A DNA stretch of 64,000 nucleotides. Origin: Rhizobiaceae bacterium (GTDB taxonomy: Bacteria > Pseudomonadota > Alphaproteobacteria > Rhizobiales > Rhizobiaceae). The notes under the pieces are model-generated. The model was given only the letters and a program-made list of their open reading frames with translations, did no database searches and was not told the DNA's origin. Positions 34,645 through 43,466 of this stretch are shown in pieces (positions within the stretch are counted from its first letter, which is position 1; each line of letters starts with the position of its first letter). The position numbers were made by a program, and so were the translations under genes. The stretch covers positions 18,538-82,537 of the forward strand of contig JANQKQ010000061.1 in assembly GCA_028281105.1 (NCBI GenBank), given 5' to 3'.

Positions 34645-35721
34645 CTAACCCGCCTGCAGATTGTTCCCCGTCTCGCCGTCGAAGAACACGATCTTGTCCG
34701 GGTTCCAGGCGAAGCGGACGGTCTCGTCGATCGCCACCTGCGAATTGGCCGCCACGGTCGCGGCGAACGTGGTTTCGCCCGCCCGCATGGTCAGGATCTT
34801 CTCAACCCCGTGGTTCTCGATGTCGTAGATGCGCGCTTCGCCCGGCGCGTCCGCTTCCAGGCTGATGTCCTCCGGCCGCACGCCGAACACCAGCGAACTC
34901 CCGGCATTCGCCTGCGCCGGCGCGGCGCGGCAGGGCATCGCCAGTCCGGCCTCCGCGATCAACGCCTTGCCCTTGTCCAGCTTGCCGGCCAGCAGGTTCA
35001 TCGGCGGCGAGCCGACCGATTGGGCGACGAAGGTGTTGAGCGGATGATTGTAGACTTCATGCGGCGTGCCGGTCTGCACCAGCTGGCCTTCGTTGAGAAC
35101 GCCGATATGATCCGCCATCGACATTGCCTCGACCTGGTCGTGGGTGACGAACAGGAAGGTGGCGCCGAGATTGACCTGCAGATTCTTCAGCTCCGTCCTG
35201 AGCGCCTCGCGAAGCTTGGCGTCCAGCGCCGAAAGCGGCTCGTCCATCAAGAACACGCGCGGATTGCGCACGATGGCGCGGCCGATCGAGACTCGCTGCA
35301 TCTCCCCGCCGGAAAGCTTGTCCACCTTGCGGTCCAGCAGATGGTCGATGCGCAGCGTTTTGGCCGCGCGCTCCACCTGCTGGGCGATGGTGGCCGCATC
35401 CAGCCTGCGTATCGGTGACTTAAGTGGAAACGCGAGATTTTCGCGCACCGTATAGCGCGGATAGAGCGAGTATTGCTGGAGCACCAGCGCCACGTCCCGC
35501 TCGGCGACTCCCCAGTCCCCCACATCCTGCCCGTCGATGAAAATCTGACCGGAGGTGGGTTCTTCCAACCCGGCGATCATGCGCAGCGTCGTGGTCTTGC
35601 CCGCACCGGTGCGGCCGAGCAGAACGAAGAACTCGCCGTCGGTGATCTCCAGGTCGAGATCCTTGAGCGCCGTCAGGTTGCCGAACCTCTTGGTAACGCC
35701 CTTGAGCGCGATATTGGCCAT
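34645..35721 (-). CDS. Sugar/polyol ABC transporter ATP-binding protein 2
   Basis: A 358-residue MalK/UgpC-type ATPase. Walker A is GRTGAGKTTTLRMIAGLEEPTSG, the signature is KLSGGEMQRVSIGRAIVR, Walker B is VFLMDEPLSALDAKLR and the switch histidine is in FVTHDQVEAMSMAD. A C-terminal OB/TOBE region contains FGVRPEDISLEADAPG. Its start overlaps the previous stop by one base as TAATG. It is the last gene of a six-gene importer operon that has two distinct ATPases, presumably forming a heterodimer, as in the glycerol importer GlpS/GlpT of rhizobia. Confidence 0.9.
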   Translation of the reverse strand: MANIALKGVTKRFGNLTALKDLDLEITDGEFFVLLGRTGAGKTTTLRMIAGLEEPTSGQIFIDGQDVGDWGVAERDVALVLQQYSLYPRYTVRENLAFPLKSPIRRLDAATIAQQVERAAKTLRIDHLLDRKVDKLSGGEMQRVSIGRAIVRNPRVFLMDEPLSALDAKLREALRTELKNLQVNLGATFLFVTHDQVEAMSMADHIGVLNEGQLVQTGTPHEVYNHPLNTFVAQSVGSPPMNLLAGKLDKGKALIAEAGLAMPCRAAPAQANAGSSLVFGVRPEDISLEADAPGEARIYDIENHGVEKILTMRAGETTFAATVAANSQVAIDETVRFAWNPDKIVFFDGETGNNLQAG

Positions 35722-36830
35722 TACAGAGCGATCTCCAGAGATCGGCCGGAGCCGGTTTCGAAAAAATGCGCCTGGACGGGGTCGATGCGCGCCCAGACCT
35801 GCTGCCCGGGGCCGGACACCAGACCGCTGGGCGTGCGGGCGCGGATCATGTCGCCGCCGATCTCCAGATCGACAATGTCGTGCGAACCCAGCGGCTCGAT
35901 GATGCCGGCGGTCACCTCGATGTAGCCGGGTTCGGCCGTCGGCGAGATCAAAACGCCCTCGGGCCGCACGCCGAGCGACAGATCGCCCGGCTGTGCACCG
36001 GCGGCCGAAAGCTTGTTGGTGGTCTCGGCCGGAAACTCGAACGTCACTCCATTGCCGCCGATGCCGACGCGCGCCTTCTTGCCCTTCTCGCCCACGTCGG
36101 CGGCGACCATGTTCATGACCGGGCTGCCGACAAACTGGGCGACAAAGATGTTGGCCGGCCGCTGGTAGACTTCCTCCGGCGTTCCCACCTGCTGTAGGAT
36201 GCCCTCATGCATGATCACGATGCGGTCGGCCAGCGACATGGCCTCGACCTGGTCGTGGGTCACATAGATGGTCGTCGAACCCTGCTTGATGTGCAGCCGC
36301 TTGATCTCGGCGCGCATCTCCTCGCGCAGCTTGGCGTCGAGCGCGCCGATCGGCTCGTCCATCAGCATCGCCTTGGGCTGGCGCACCAACGCGCGCCCGA
36401 TGGCCACCCGCTGCATGTCGCCGCCCGAAAGCGCCGACGGACGCTTTTCCAGCAGGTCGGTAATCTGCAGGATTTTGGCCACTGAGCGGACCCGCTCCTC
36501 GATATCGGCGCGCGCAAAGCGCATCGCCTTGAGCGGGAAGGCGATGTTCTCGAATGCGGTCAAATGCGGATAGAGCGAAAACGACTGGAACACGAAGGCG
36601 ATGTCGCGGTCGGCCGCCTTCAGGTGCTGCACGGGCTTGCCGTCCAGCAGAATGTCGCCCTCGTCGATGGTTTCCAGGCCTGCGATGGCCCGCAGCGTGG
36701 TGGTTTTCCCGCAGCCGGACTGGCCGAGGAACACGACGAACTCATTGTCCTCGATGACCAGATTCATGTCGTTGATGACATGCAGCGCGCCGAAATGCTT
36801 CTCGACGCCGCGCAATTCGATATGCGTCAT
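35721..36830 (-). CDS. Sugar/polyol ABC transporter ATP-binding protein 1
   Basis: A 369-residue ATPase with Walker A GQSGCGKTTTLRAIAGLETIDEG, signature ALSGGDMQRVAIGRALVRQPKA, Walker B MLMDEPIGALDAKLREEM and IYVTHDQVEAMSLADR. The C-terminal regulatory domain shows LSLGVRPEGVLISPTAEPG. It differs substantially from its neighbour, so the two are old paralogues and not a recent duplication. The start overlaps the small membrane protein's stop as ATGA and its stop overlaps the next ATPase start, giving tight translational coupling and near-equal synthesis of the two ATPases. Confidence 0.9.
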   Translation of the reverse strand: MTHIELRGVEKHFGALHVINDMNLVIEDNEFVVFLGQSGCGKTTTLRAIAGLETIDEGDILLDGKPVQHLKAADRDIAFVFQSFSLYPHLTAFENIAFPLKAMRFARADIEERVRSVAKILQITDLLEKRPSALSGGDMQRVAIGRALVRQPKAMLMDEPIGALDAKLREEMRAEIKRLHIKQGSTTIYVTHDQVEAMSLADRIVIMHEGILQQVGTPEEVYQRPANIFVAQFVGSPVMNMVAADVGEKGKKARVGIGGNGVTFEFPAETTNKLSAAGAQPGDLSLGVRPEGVLISPTAEPGYIEVTAGIIEPLGSHDIVDLEIGGDMIRARTPSGLVSGPGQQVWARIDPVQAHFFETGSGRSLEIAL

Positions 36831-37030
36831 GACTGGCTACTCTCGTCCGCCGCCTCTTCGCGCGGGATGTGGACCGCTACCAGGAACCCGACCAGTCCGA
36901 TCAGGCAGATGGTCACGCTCCAGGAGTGCAGCCAGCCAATCCACGGCTGGCAAAGCGCTGCGATGCCGCCGACCATCGTCCACTGCGCGGCCGGCTCGAT
37001 ATATTTCTGGTTGATGGTGCGGAAACTCAT
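36827..37030 (-). CDS. Small two-segment membrane protein in ABC operon
   Basis: A 67-residue protein starting MSFRTINQKYIEPAAQWTMVG, with hydrophobic stretches GGIAALCQPWIGWLHSW and VTICLIGLVGFLVAVHI, and an acidic tail EEAADESSQS. It is embedded between the second permease and the first ATPase with ATGA overlaps on both sides, so it is certainly translated with them. Rhizobial glycerol-type importers carry a small membrane protein in their operons (GlpU, DUF2160); this one occupies a similar niche though I cannot show homology. It may be an accessory or assembly subunit. Confidence 0.8.
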   Translation of the reverse strand: MSFRTINQKYIEPAAQWTMVGGIAALCQPWIGWLHSWSVTICLIGLVGFLVAVHIPREEAADESSQS

Positions 37031-37983
37031 TTGCGGATCGCCCCGAAGGTGACGCCGCGCAGCAGATGATTGCGCAGCAGGAAGGTGAAGATAGCGACCG
37101 GCAGCAGGAACAGCACCGTGCCGGCGGCGATGACCGTCCACTCCGGCAGGCCCGAGCCGATCTGGCTGGGAATGAACGGCGGCGCGGTCTGCGCGCGTCG
37201 CGTCGTCATGATGAGCGCGAAGGCGTATTCGTTCCAGGCGATGATGAACGAGAAGATGCTGGTCGCGGCGATACCGGTGACCGATTCCGGCAGGACGATC
37301 TTGTAGAAGGCCTGGATGCGCGTATAGCCGTCGACCAGCGCCGCCTCCTCGTACTCCTTCGGAATCTCGTCGATAAAGCCCCGCATCAGCCACACCGCGA
37401 AGCTCAGGTTGAACGCGGTGTAAAGGATGATCAGACCCACATGCGTGTCCGTCAGCCCGAACGTTCGATACATCAGGAACATCGGGATGGCGACGACGAC
37501 CGGCGGTAGCATGCGCGTCGACAGGATGAAGAACAACCAGTCGTCCGCGCCGGGCACCCTAAATCGTGAGAAGCCGTAGGCGGTCAGGGTGCCCATGCCC
37601 ACGGCCAGCACCGTACTGACCACCGAAACGATCAGCGAGTTGATGAAACGGCTTGGATATTGCGACAGCAGCGGCTCGCCGCGGGCCTTGATCACCCTTT
37701 CCCCGCCATCGTAGATCGCCTGTTCCCACCAGGGCGCCGCGTCGTATTCCTCCTGGGTGGGCTGCTCGCGCAGCTGGGCGCGCTTGGTGAACAGTTTGAC
37801 GAACGGCGTGATCTCCGGCTGGAAGAACACGGTGGGGGGCACCGACGTCGCCACGTTGCGCGGCTTGAACGCCGTCGAGCCGATCCAGTAGATCGGGAAC
37901 AGGAAGATAGCGGTAACGAGAAGGATGGCGATGATCGAGACCGGCCTGCCGATCCGTTGCGCCCGGGATGTGACGGCAGCCAT
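37027..37983 (-). CDS. Sugar/polyol ABC transporter permease, MalG type
   Basis: A 318-residue inner-membrane permease. The first segment is IIAILLVTAIFLFPIYWIGSTAFK, followed by a long periplasmic loop of about 90 residues (with QPTQEEYDAAPWWEQAIYDGG) and then five further segments. The ATPase-coupling EAA loop reads EEAALVDGYTRIQAFYKIVLPESVTG. The C-terminus IFTFLLRNHLLRGVTFGAIRK is typical of MalG-like permeases. The start is two bases after the stop of the partner permease, and the stop overlaps the small membrane protein start by four bases. The long first periplasmic loop is notable and may contact the binding protein. Confidence 0.9.
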   Translation of the reverse strand: MAAVTSRAQRIGRPVSIIAILLVTAIFLFPIYWIGSTAFKPRNVATSVPPTVFFQPEITPFVKLFTKRAQLREQPTQEEYDAAPWWEQAIYDGGERVIKARGEPLLSQYPSRFINSLIVSVVSTVLAVGMGTLTAYGFSRFRVPGADDWLFFILSTRMLPPVVVAIPMFLMYRTFGLTDTHVGLIILYTAFNLSFAVWLMRGFIDEIPKEYEEAALVDGYTRIQAFYKIVLPESVTGIAATSIFSFIIAWNEYAFALIMTTRRAQTAPPFIPSQIGSGLPEWTVIAAGTVLFLLPVAIFTFLLRNHLLRGVTFGAIRK

Positions 37984-37985
37984 CT

Positions 37986-38882
37986 TTAGCGCTCCCTAAG
38001 CCGGTTGAGGTACTTGACGTAGATGTTGGTGATGCACACCACCACGATCAGGACGATGTAGGCGAGCGCCGAGGCGCGGCCCGTATCCCAGCTCTGGAAC
38101 GCCATCTGGTAAAGCGTGATCGCCACCGTCTCCACGCTTTGGGCGGACATGATGAAGGGCAGATCGAAGGTCTTGAACGCCTCCATGGTCCTGAAGATCA
38201 AGGCGATCAGCAGCAGCGGCGCGACCAGCGGCAGGGTAATGCGGCGGAAGGTGTACCAGGTGCCGGCCCGGTCGATGGCGGCGGCCTCGTAAAGATGCTG
38301 CGGCACGGCGGATAAGCCCGCCAGCGAGAGCAGCATCACGAAGGGCGACCACATCCAGATGTCGGTGATGGCGACCGCGAACAGCGCGTTGGTCGGGTGC
38401 GAAAGCCATTCGAACTTGCCCAGGCCCAGAGCATAGTTGATCGGGCCCCAGGACGGGTCCCACAAAAGCCGCCAGAACAGGCCGACCACGGCCATCGACA
38501 GCATCATCGGCAGCAGCAGCAGCGTGGTGATCAGGCCCTTGAACGGAAACGTGCGGTTGAGCAGCAGCGCCAGGCCGAAGCCGACGAGCATCTGGCCGCC
38601 GACCGAGATGATCACATATTTCGCCGTGATGGTGAAATTGCGCCAGATATCGGGATCGGAAAGCAGGTCGCGATAGTTGGCCAGCCCGACGAACACGGCC
38701 GGCCGGTTCAGCGAGGCGCGATACTCGGTGAACGAGAAGCCCAGCGAGTAGATCAGGGGGAAGATATTGAAGATGATCAGAAACGCGATCGTCGGAATTA
38801 TAAACGCGTTGCGGATGGTCAAGTCCGACCATCCCCGGCGCGCGGCCGGCGAACCGGCATCGAGCTTCGCCAGGACTGCCAC
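37986..38882 (-). CDS. Sugar/polyol ABC transporter permease, MalF/UgpA type
   Basis: A 298-residue permease with six membrane segments, beginning AFIIPTIAFLIIFNIFPLIYSLGFSFTEY and including TTLLLLPMMLSMAVVGLFWRLLWDP. The EAA loop is LYEAAAIDRAGTWYTFRRITLPLVAPLLL, and the C-terminal segment is ASALAYIVLIVVVCITNIYVKYLNRLRER. It forms the translocation pore with the MalG-type partner. It is separated from the binding-protein gene by 69 bases containing a very stable hairpin, so it is probably expressed at a lower level than the binding protein. Confidence 0.9.
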   Translation of the reverse strand: MAVLAKLDAGSPAARRGWSDLTIRNAFIIPTIAFLIIFNIFPLIYSLGFSFTEYRASLNRPAVFVGLANYRDLLSDPDIWRNFTITAKYVIISVGGQMLVGFGLALLLNRTFPFKGLITTLLLLPMMLSMAVVGLFWRLLWDPSWGPINYALGLGKFEWLSHPTNALFAVAITDIWMWSPFVMLLSLAGLSAVPQHLYEAAAIDRAGTWYTFRRITLPLVAPLLLIALIFRTMEAFKTFDLPFIMSAQSVETVAITLYQMAFQSWDTGRASALAYIVLIVVVCITNIYVKYLNRLRER

Positions 38883-38915
38883 AATAATTCCCCCGTTTTT
38901 CCTTGAGATTTGGTG

Positions 38916-38941
38916 CCCCGGGGCCGCAATCGGCCCCGGGG
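38916..38941 (-). other. Very stable intercistronic hairpin after binding-protein gene
   Basis: The arms CCCCGGGGCCG and CGGCCCCGGGG pair perfectly over eleven GC pairs around a four-base loop (CAAT on the plus strand). It starts ten bases after the binding-protein stop on the minus strand and has no T-run. This is the strongest such hairpin of the window and would block 3'-exonuclease decay of the upstream message. Confidence 0.75.
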
Positions 38942-38951
38942 AGAAGCGGGA

Positions 38952-40238
38952 TTAGTTACCCAGCGTAGAGTTCCAGTCGGCGGCCAGCGCGTCAAGCGCG
39001 GCCTTGGGATCGCCCTCACCCGTGGTGATGTAGGGGTGCAGACGGTCGTTCATCTGGAACAGCATGTCGGCGAACTCAGGCACGGCCCAGAAGTCCTTGA
39101 CGATCTTCATGGAGTCGGCAAACGCCTGGTTGTACGGGGTCGCGTTGAGGAACTCATCGGAGTTCAGCACGGCCGCCGAGCAGGTGTAGCCGCCCAGTTC
39201 GCCCCAACGCTTCTGCACGTCGTCGCGAATGAACCACTCCAGGAACTTCACGGACTCTTCCTGTTTCTCGGAGTAGGTCACGATCGAGATGCCCTGCCCG
39301 CCCAACGCTGCGTGCTGGTGACCGTTCGGCCCCGGCGGGTTGGCGAAGTAGCCGGTGTTGTCGGCGTGCGGGTTCAACGCGCTGTTGGCGAGCGCCGGGA
39401 AGAACGCGAAATAGTTCATATTCATCGCCACCAGCCCTTCGGTGAAGGCCTGGTTGTTCTCGACGAAGAACGCCTGCGTCCAGTTCGGCGGGGTGAAGGT
39501 GTAGAGCTTGCGGTAAGCCTCGAGCGCCTGGACGTTCGCCGGCGAGTTGAGGATGCCGTCGACCTGCCTGGTCGCATAGTCGCCCAGATCGCCGCCATAG
39601 GTGAAGATGGTCTGCTCCAGACCCATCGCCATGGCGTCGTAGGCGGTCTGCGTATACAGCGCTACACCGTAGCGGTTCTCGTCAGGCCGGGTGAAGAACT
39701 CGGCGATGTCGATGAGCTGCTCGAAGTCCTGCGGCACGCCCAGGTCGTAACCGTATTTCTCCTTAAACGCAGCCATTTCCGCCGGATCTTCGAACCAGTC
39801 CTTACGATAGGCCCAGCCGTTGGCGTCGCCCTCGAGCGGGATCGACCAGAACTTGCCGCCATAGTGCGAATAGTACTGCAGCGTGGCCGGCACGAACGAC
39901 TTGTCGACGCCGTTGTCCTTGATGAAGTCGGTCAGATCGACATAGTGACCGCCTTCGGAAGCGGCGCCGAGCCACTGGCTGTCGCCGATCACCATGTCAT
40001 AGGCGTCGCCGCGAGCGTTGAGTTCGGCGAAGGTCTTGGTCTGGAAGTCACCCCACGGGGTGGTTTCCACGTTGACCACGACGCCGGTTTCCTCAGTGTA
40101 CTCGTTGACCAGTTCCTGCAGGAAGTTCGCCGGATCCCATTCGGCCCAGAAGATGGTCAACTCCTGGCTGAGTGCGGCCGAGCTATAGGCAATGGACATG
40201 CCTACGCCGGCCAACAGACCGGTTAGTGTTTTACGCAT
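38952..40238 (-). CDS. Sugar/polyol ABC transporter substrate-binding protein
   Basis: A 428-residue family 1 solute-binding protein. The Sec signal is MRKTLTGLLAGVGMSIAYSSAALSQ, and the mature part begins ELTIFWAEWDPANFLQELVNEYTEETG. Family features are AYDMVIGDSQWLGAASEGGHYVDLT, KFWSIPLEGDANGWAYRKDWFEDP and EESVKFLEWFIRDDVQKRWGELGGYTCS. The start ATG 40238 is preceded by GGGAGGAA at ideal spacing. The ligand is likely a sugar or polyol from the neighbouring xyl and dehydratase genes, but cannot be specified. A 17-base FadR-type palindrome lies about 150 bases upstream. Confidence 0.9.
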   Translation of the reverse strand: MRKTLTGLLAGVGMSIAYSSAALSQELTIFWAEWDPANFLQELVNEYTEETGVVVNVETTPWGDFQTKTFAELNARGDAYDMVIGDSQWLGAASEGGHYVDLTDFIKDNGVDKSFVPATLQYYSHYGGKFWSIPLEGDANGWAYRKDWFEDPAEMAAFKEKYGYDLGVPQDFEQLIDIAEFFTRPDENRYGVALYTQTAYDAMAMGLEQTIFTYGGDLGDYATRQVDGILNSPANVQALEAYRKLYTFTPPNWTQAFFVENNQAFTEGLVAMNMNYFAFFPALANSALNPHADNTGYFANPPGPNGHQHAALGGQGISIVTYSEKQEESVKFLEWFIRDDVQKRWGELGGYTCSAAVLNSDEFLNATPYNQAFADSMKIVKDFWAVPEFADMLFQMNDRLHPYITTGEGDPKAALDALAADWNSTLGN

Positions 40239-40389
40239 GGTAGGTTCCTCCCAGTTGCGCTTCTTGCGATTGGTTTTGACCGATGCCGCCGATCGGCGCA
40301 TCGATTCTCTCAGTTTCCTCGTAGCGGCCCGCCGCATCTGACGCCGTTGCCGCCCGGCGCCAAGTTCGCGAATGATCGAACATCACCTC

Positions 40390-40406
40390 ATCTGGTATTA
40401 CCAGAT
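40390..40406. promoter_or_regulatory. FadR-type operator upstream of sugar ABC operon
   Basis: ATCTGGTA-T-TACCAGAT is a perfect 17-base palindrome containing TGGTATTACCA, identical in its 11-base core to the site before xylB. It is the one clear element in the 375-base gap 40239-40613 between the binding-protein gene and the TetR gene; otherwise I see only the GGGAGGAA ribosome site in that gap. Shared core sequence makes co-regulation with the xyl operon likely. Confidence 0.7.
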
Positions 40407-40613
40407 TGCGGGGCGTGTCAAGGGACAGATGGGGGCGAAGTGGGCCTTCGTTTCCTGCCAGCGGCTCAAATCCGCCTGCAAGTTCGGAAATTCTTGATCT
40501 TGCGGCGTTGAAAATCGCCGCATCTACCGCGGCCGCCTGTGCACACGTGTGCTGCGGACTATTGCTCGAGCCGCTTTGGCCTAACCAGTTGAGCCGCTTA
40601 TCGACCGCGTGTC

Positions 40614-41300
40614 TCATCGTTGGCCGCCTTGCGCATCTCGAATGGCCGCATCCACCAGCGCGCAAGCCGCCCACTGCGCGACCGCCTGCGTGTCCTTGCC
40701 GTCGAGCCCCCAGATATCCTTGAGCACGATGAAGGTCTCGATGCCGAACATCAGCGACAATGCCTGCGCCAGCCGGTCGACGTGTGCATCGGGAAGCTCC
40801 CCGCGCAGCGGCTCGAGGGCGCTGTTGAGCAAGTCGATGCGATGGCCGCGCGCCAGCTCCGGCGTGTCATACAGCGCGTCCGGCTGATCGGCCGAGCGCT
40901 CGTCGAGAAACACCTTGAGCGCCGCCTTGAACGTCGCCTCAAAGGCATCGAGCCGGGGAAACGAGGCATCGAACAAGTCGCCCACCCGCGCGCGCGCATC
41001 GTCGCTCGACGATTCCCACGACAGGATCGGCCCCAAGGCATGGTGGACCACCGCGTGGACCAGCGCCGCCTGGCTGGGGAAATACCGATAGGCGGTCGCG
41101 CGAGAGACTTCGGCCGCCTCGGCTACCTCGCTCACCGACGGCGTGGCGCCGCCCTGCATCAACCGCGTCGCCGTCTCCAGCATCAACCTGCGCGTGCGGG
41201 CGCTGGCGCCGCGCTCGCGCAGTTCGTCGGCCGATCCGGCGACGGCCGATCGGCGCGGATTTTTTCCCGACTTTTTTTCCGATGTGGTTGAGACGTTCAT
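40614..41300 (-). CDS. TetR-family transcriptional regulator
   Basis: A 228-residue regulator. The helix-turn-helix lies in TRRLMLETATRLMQGGATPSVSEVAEAAEVSRATAYRYFPSQAALVHAVV (about residues 37-86), after a basic N-terminal tail NVSTTSEKKSGKNPRRS. The remaining residues are a helical ligand and dimer domain. It is divergent from the Tm-1-like operon, and the start codon sits inside a 33-base palindrome, so it must repress itself and probably the operon. ATG 41300 is chosen because upstream in-frame codons fall inside the operator. The effector is unknown. Confidence 0.87.
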   Translation of the reverse strand: MNVSTTSEKKSGKNPRRSAVAGSADELRERGASARTRRLMLETATRLMQGGATPSVSEVAEAAEVSRATAYRYFPSQAALVHAVVHHALGPILSWESSSDDARARVGDLFDASFPRLDAFEATFKAALKVFLDERSADQPDALYDTPELARGHRIDLLNSALEPLRGELPDAHVDRLAQALSLMFGIETFIVLKDIWGLDGKDTQAVAQWAACALVDAAIRDAQGGQR

Positions 41301-41322
41301 ATCATTATGATACACACGTCTC
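41290..41322. promoter_or_regulatory. 33-base TetR operator palindrome
   Basis: Outer arms GAGACGT (41290-41296) and ACGTCTC (41316-41322) flank an inner perfect 13-base palindrome TATCATTATGATA (41300-41312), all centred on base 41306. It overlaps the TetR start codon and lies about 76 bases before the Tm-1-like gene start, the expected place for control of both. Confidence 0.72.
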
Positions 41323-41397
41323 AAAAATATGCAAACCAAAAAAGCCTGGCGGCCGAACGGCCGAAATCGGCGACATAAATGGAGGCTGAGAATCGCG

Positions 41398-42597
41398 ATG
41401 GGGCGCGTCTATGTGGTCGGCACCGCCGACACGAAGGGTGAGGAACTGGCCTATCTTGCCGGCGTCGTGGCCGGCGCCGGCGCGCGGGCATGTACCGTCG
41501 ATGTGGGCACGCGCGAACCGGCGGTCCGCGTCGACATCTCCAACGCGCGCATCGCCGCCCATCACCCGCACGGAGCCGACGCGATATTCGCCACCGGCGA
41601 ACGCGGTACGGCCGTCGCCGCGATGACGGAGGCCTTCGCCCGCTTCATGGCGTCCCGCGACGATGTCGCCGGCGTCATCGGCATCGGCGGCGGCGGTGGC
41701 ACCGCGATCATCACCGCCGGCATGCGCCCCCTTCCCTACGGCGTGCCCAAGTTGATGGTGTCGACGCTCGCCTCGGGCGACGTGGCGCCTTACGTCGACA
41801 TTTCCAACATCGTCATGATGCCGTCCGTCACCGATATCGCCGGGCTCAACCGCCTAAGCCGGGTGATCCTGCACCAGGCCGGGCGCGCGATCGCCGCGAT
41901 GGCCGCCGACACCGTGGTGGAAGTCAGCGACGACAAGCCGGCGATCGGCCTTTCGATGTTCGGCGTCACCACCGCCTGCGTCACGTCGATCAGCGGCATG
42001 CTGCGCAGCTCTTTCGACTGCATGGTGTTCCACGCCACCGGCACCGGCGGGCGGGCCATGGAGAAGCTCGCCGACGACGGCCTGATCTCCGGCATCATCG
42101 ACATCACCACCACCGAAGTCTGCGACCTGCTGGTGGGCGGCGTGCTGCCCGCCACGCAGGACCGTTTCGGCGCGGTCGCCCGCACCGGCCTGCCCTATGT
42201 CGGCTCGGTGGGCGCGCTCGATATGGTGAACTTCTGGGCGCCCGACACGGTGCCGGAGAAGTTCGCCGCGCGCACGCTCTACAAGCACAACGCCAACGTC
42301 ACCCTGATGCGCACCAATGCGCAGGAGTGTGAACAGATCGGCCGCTGGATCGCGCAGAAGCTCAACGCCTGCGAAGGACCGGTGCGCTTCCTGATCCCGG
42401 AGAAAGGCGTCTCCGCCCTCGACATCAAGGATGGAGCCTTTTTCGACCGCGAAGCCGACGAAGCGCTGTTCGCAGCGATCGAGGACACGTTGATCGCCAC
42501 CGACAACCGCCAGCTCATCCGCATGCCGCACCACATCAACGACCCGCTGTTTGCGGCCGCCGCGGCAGCAACCTTCCAGGAAATCGCCAGACACTGA
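41398..42597 (+). CDS. Tm-1-like ATP-binding protein (UPF0261 family)
   Basis: A 399-residue protein starting [29 protein letters not shown], the UPF0261/Tm-1 N-terminal signature. [68 protein letters not shown] and [33 protein letters not shown] form the two conserved domains. [21 protein letters not shown] lies near the C-terminus. Plant Tm-1 binds ATP and a viral helicase; the bacterial role is not established. It leads a three-gene operon under a TetR operator, with GGAGG twelve bases upstream of ATG 41398. Confidence 0.88.
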   Translation: MGRVYVVGTADTKGEELAYLAGVVAGAGARACTVDVGTREPAVRVDISNARIAAHHPHGADAIFATGERGTAVAAMTEAFARFMASRDDVAGVIGIGGGGGTAIITAGMRPLPYGVPKLMVSTLASGDVAPYVDISNIVMMPSVTDIAGLNRLSRVILHQAGRAIAAMAADTVVEVSDDKPAIGLSMFGVTTACVTSISGMLRSSFDCMVFHATGTGGRAMEKLADDGLISGIIDITTTEVCDLLVGGVLPATQDRFGAVARTGLPYVGSVGALDMVNFWAPDTVPEKFAARTLYKHNANVTLMRTNAQECEQIGRWIAQKLNACEGPVRFLIPEKGVSALDIKDGAFFDREADEALFAAIEDTLIATDNRQLIRMPHHINDPLFAAAAAATFQEIARH

Positions 42598-42605
42598 GAG
42601 GCCCC

Positions 42606-43448
42606 ATGCCGGCAATCGCCCGAAAGACCATTCTGGAAAAATTCTCCGCCATGATCGCGCGCGGAAAGCCGATCGTCGGCGGCGGCGCCGGCACCGGACT
42701 TTCCGCCAAGTCGGAGGAAGCCGGCGGCATCGACCTCATCGTCATCTACAATTCCGGCCGCTACCGTATGGCCGGCCGCGGCTCCGCCGCCGGCCTGCTC
42801 GCCTATGGCAACGCCAACGAGATCGTCAAGGAAATGGCGGTCGAGGTGCTGCCGGTCGTCAAGCACACTCCGGTGCTGGCAGGCGTCAACGGCACCGACC
42901 CGTTCGTGCTGATGCCGCGGTTTCTGGCCGAATTGAAGGACATGGGCTTTTCGGGCGTGCAGAACTTTCCCACGGTCGGCCTGTTCGACGGCACCATGCG
43001 GGTCGCGTTTGAAGAGACCGGCATGGGTTTCGGTCTCGAGGTCGACATGATCGCTGCGGCCCATGAACTCGATCTGCTGACCACGCCCTATGTGTTCAAT
43101 ATCGATGAAGCGGCCGCGATGACGCGGGCGGGAGCCGACATCATCGTTGCCCATATGGGCGTGACCACGGGAGGCACCATCGGCGCCACATCGGCCAAGT
43201 CGCTCGACGATTGCGTCGGCGAGATCGACGCGATTTCGGCAGCCGCCCGCGCGGTGCGCTCCGACGTGATCGTCATCGCCCATGGCGGGCCGATCTCGAT
43301 GCCGGCGGACGCGGCCTACATTCTCGACAACTGCGAGCGCTGCCACGGCTTCTACGGCGCCAGCTCGGCCGAACGCCTGCCGGCCGAGACCGCCATCCGC
43401 GACCAGATCGCCGATTTCAAGGCGCTGTCGCTGAAATCGCAAAGCTAA
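42606..43448 (+). CDS. Phosphoenolpyruvate hydrolase-family TIM-barrel protein
   Basis: A 280-residue TIM barrel of the isocitrate lyase/PEP mutase-like fold that in plants is fused to the Tm-1 domain. Features are [95 protein letters not shown] and [21 protein letters not shown]. It starts eight bases after the Tm-1-like stop. Coexistence of both modules in plant Tm-1 and as adjacent bacterial genes implies a shared complex or pathway. The catalysed reaction is not known to me; the annotation PEP hydrolase is a family name only. Confidence 0.85.
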   Translation: MPAIARKTILEKFSAMIARGKPIVGGGAGTGLSAKSEEAGGIDLIVIYNSGRYRMAGRGSAAGLLAYGNANEIVKEMAVEVLPVVKHTPVLAGVNGTDPFVLMPRFLAELKDMGFSGVQNFPTVGLFDGTMRVAFEETGMGFGLEVDMIAAAHELDLLTTPYVFNIDEAAAMTRAGADIIVAHMGVTTGGTIGATSAKSLDDCVGEIDAISAAARAVRSDVIVIAHGGPISMPADAAYILDNCERCHGFYGASSAERLPAETAIRDQIADFKALSLKSQS

Positions 43449-43466
43449 CCGGAAAGGAACTGCCCC

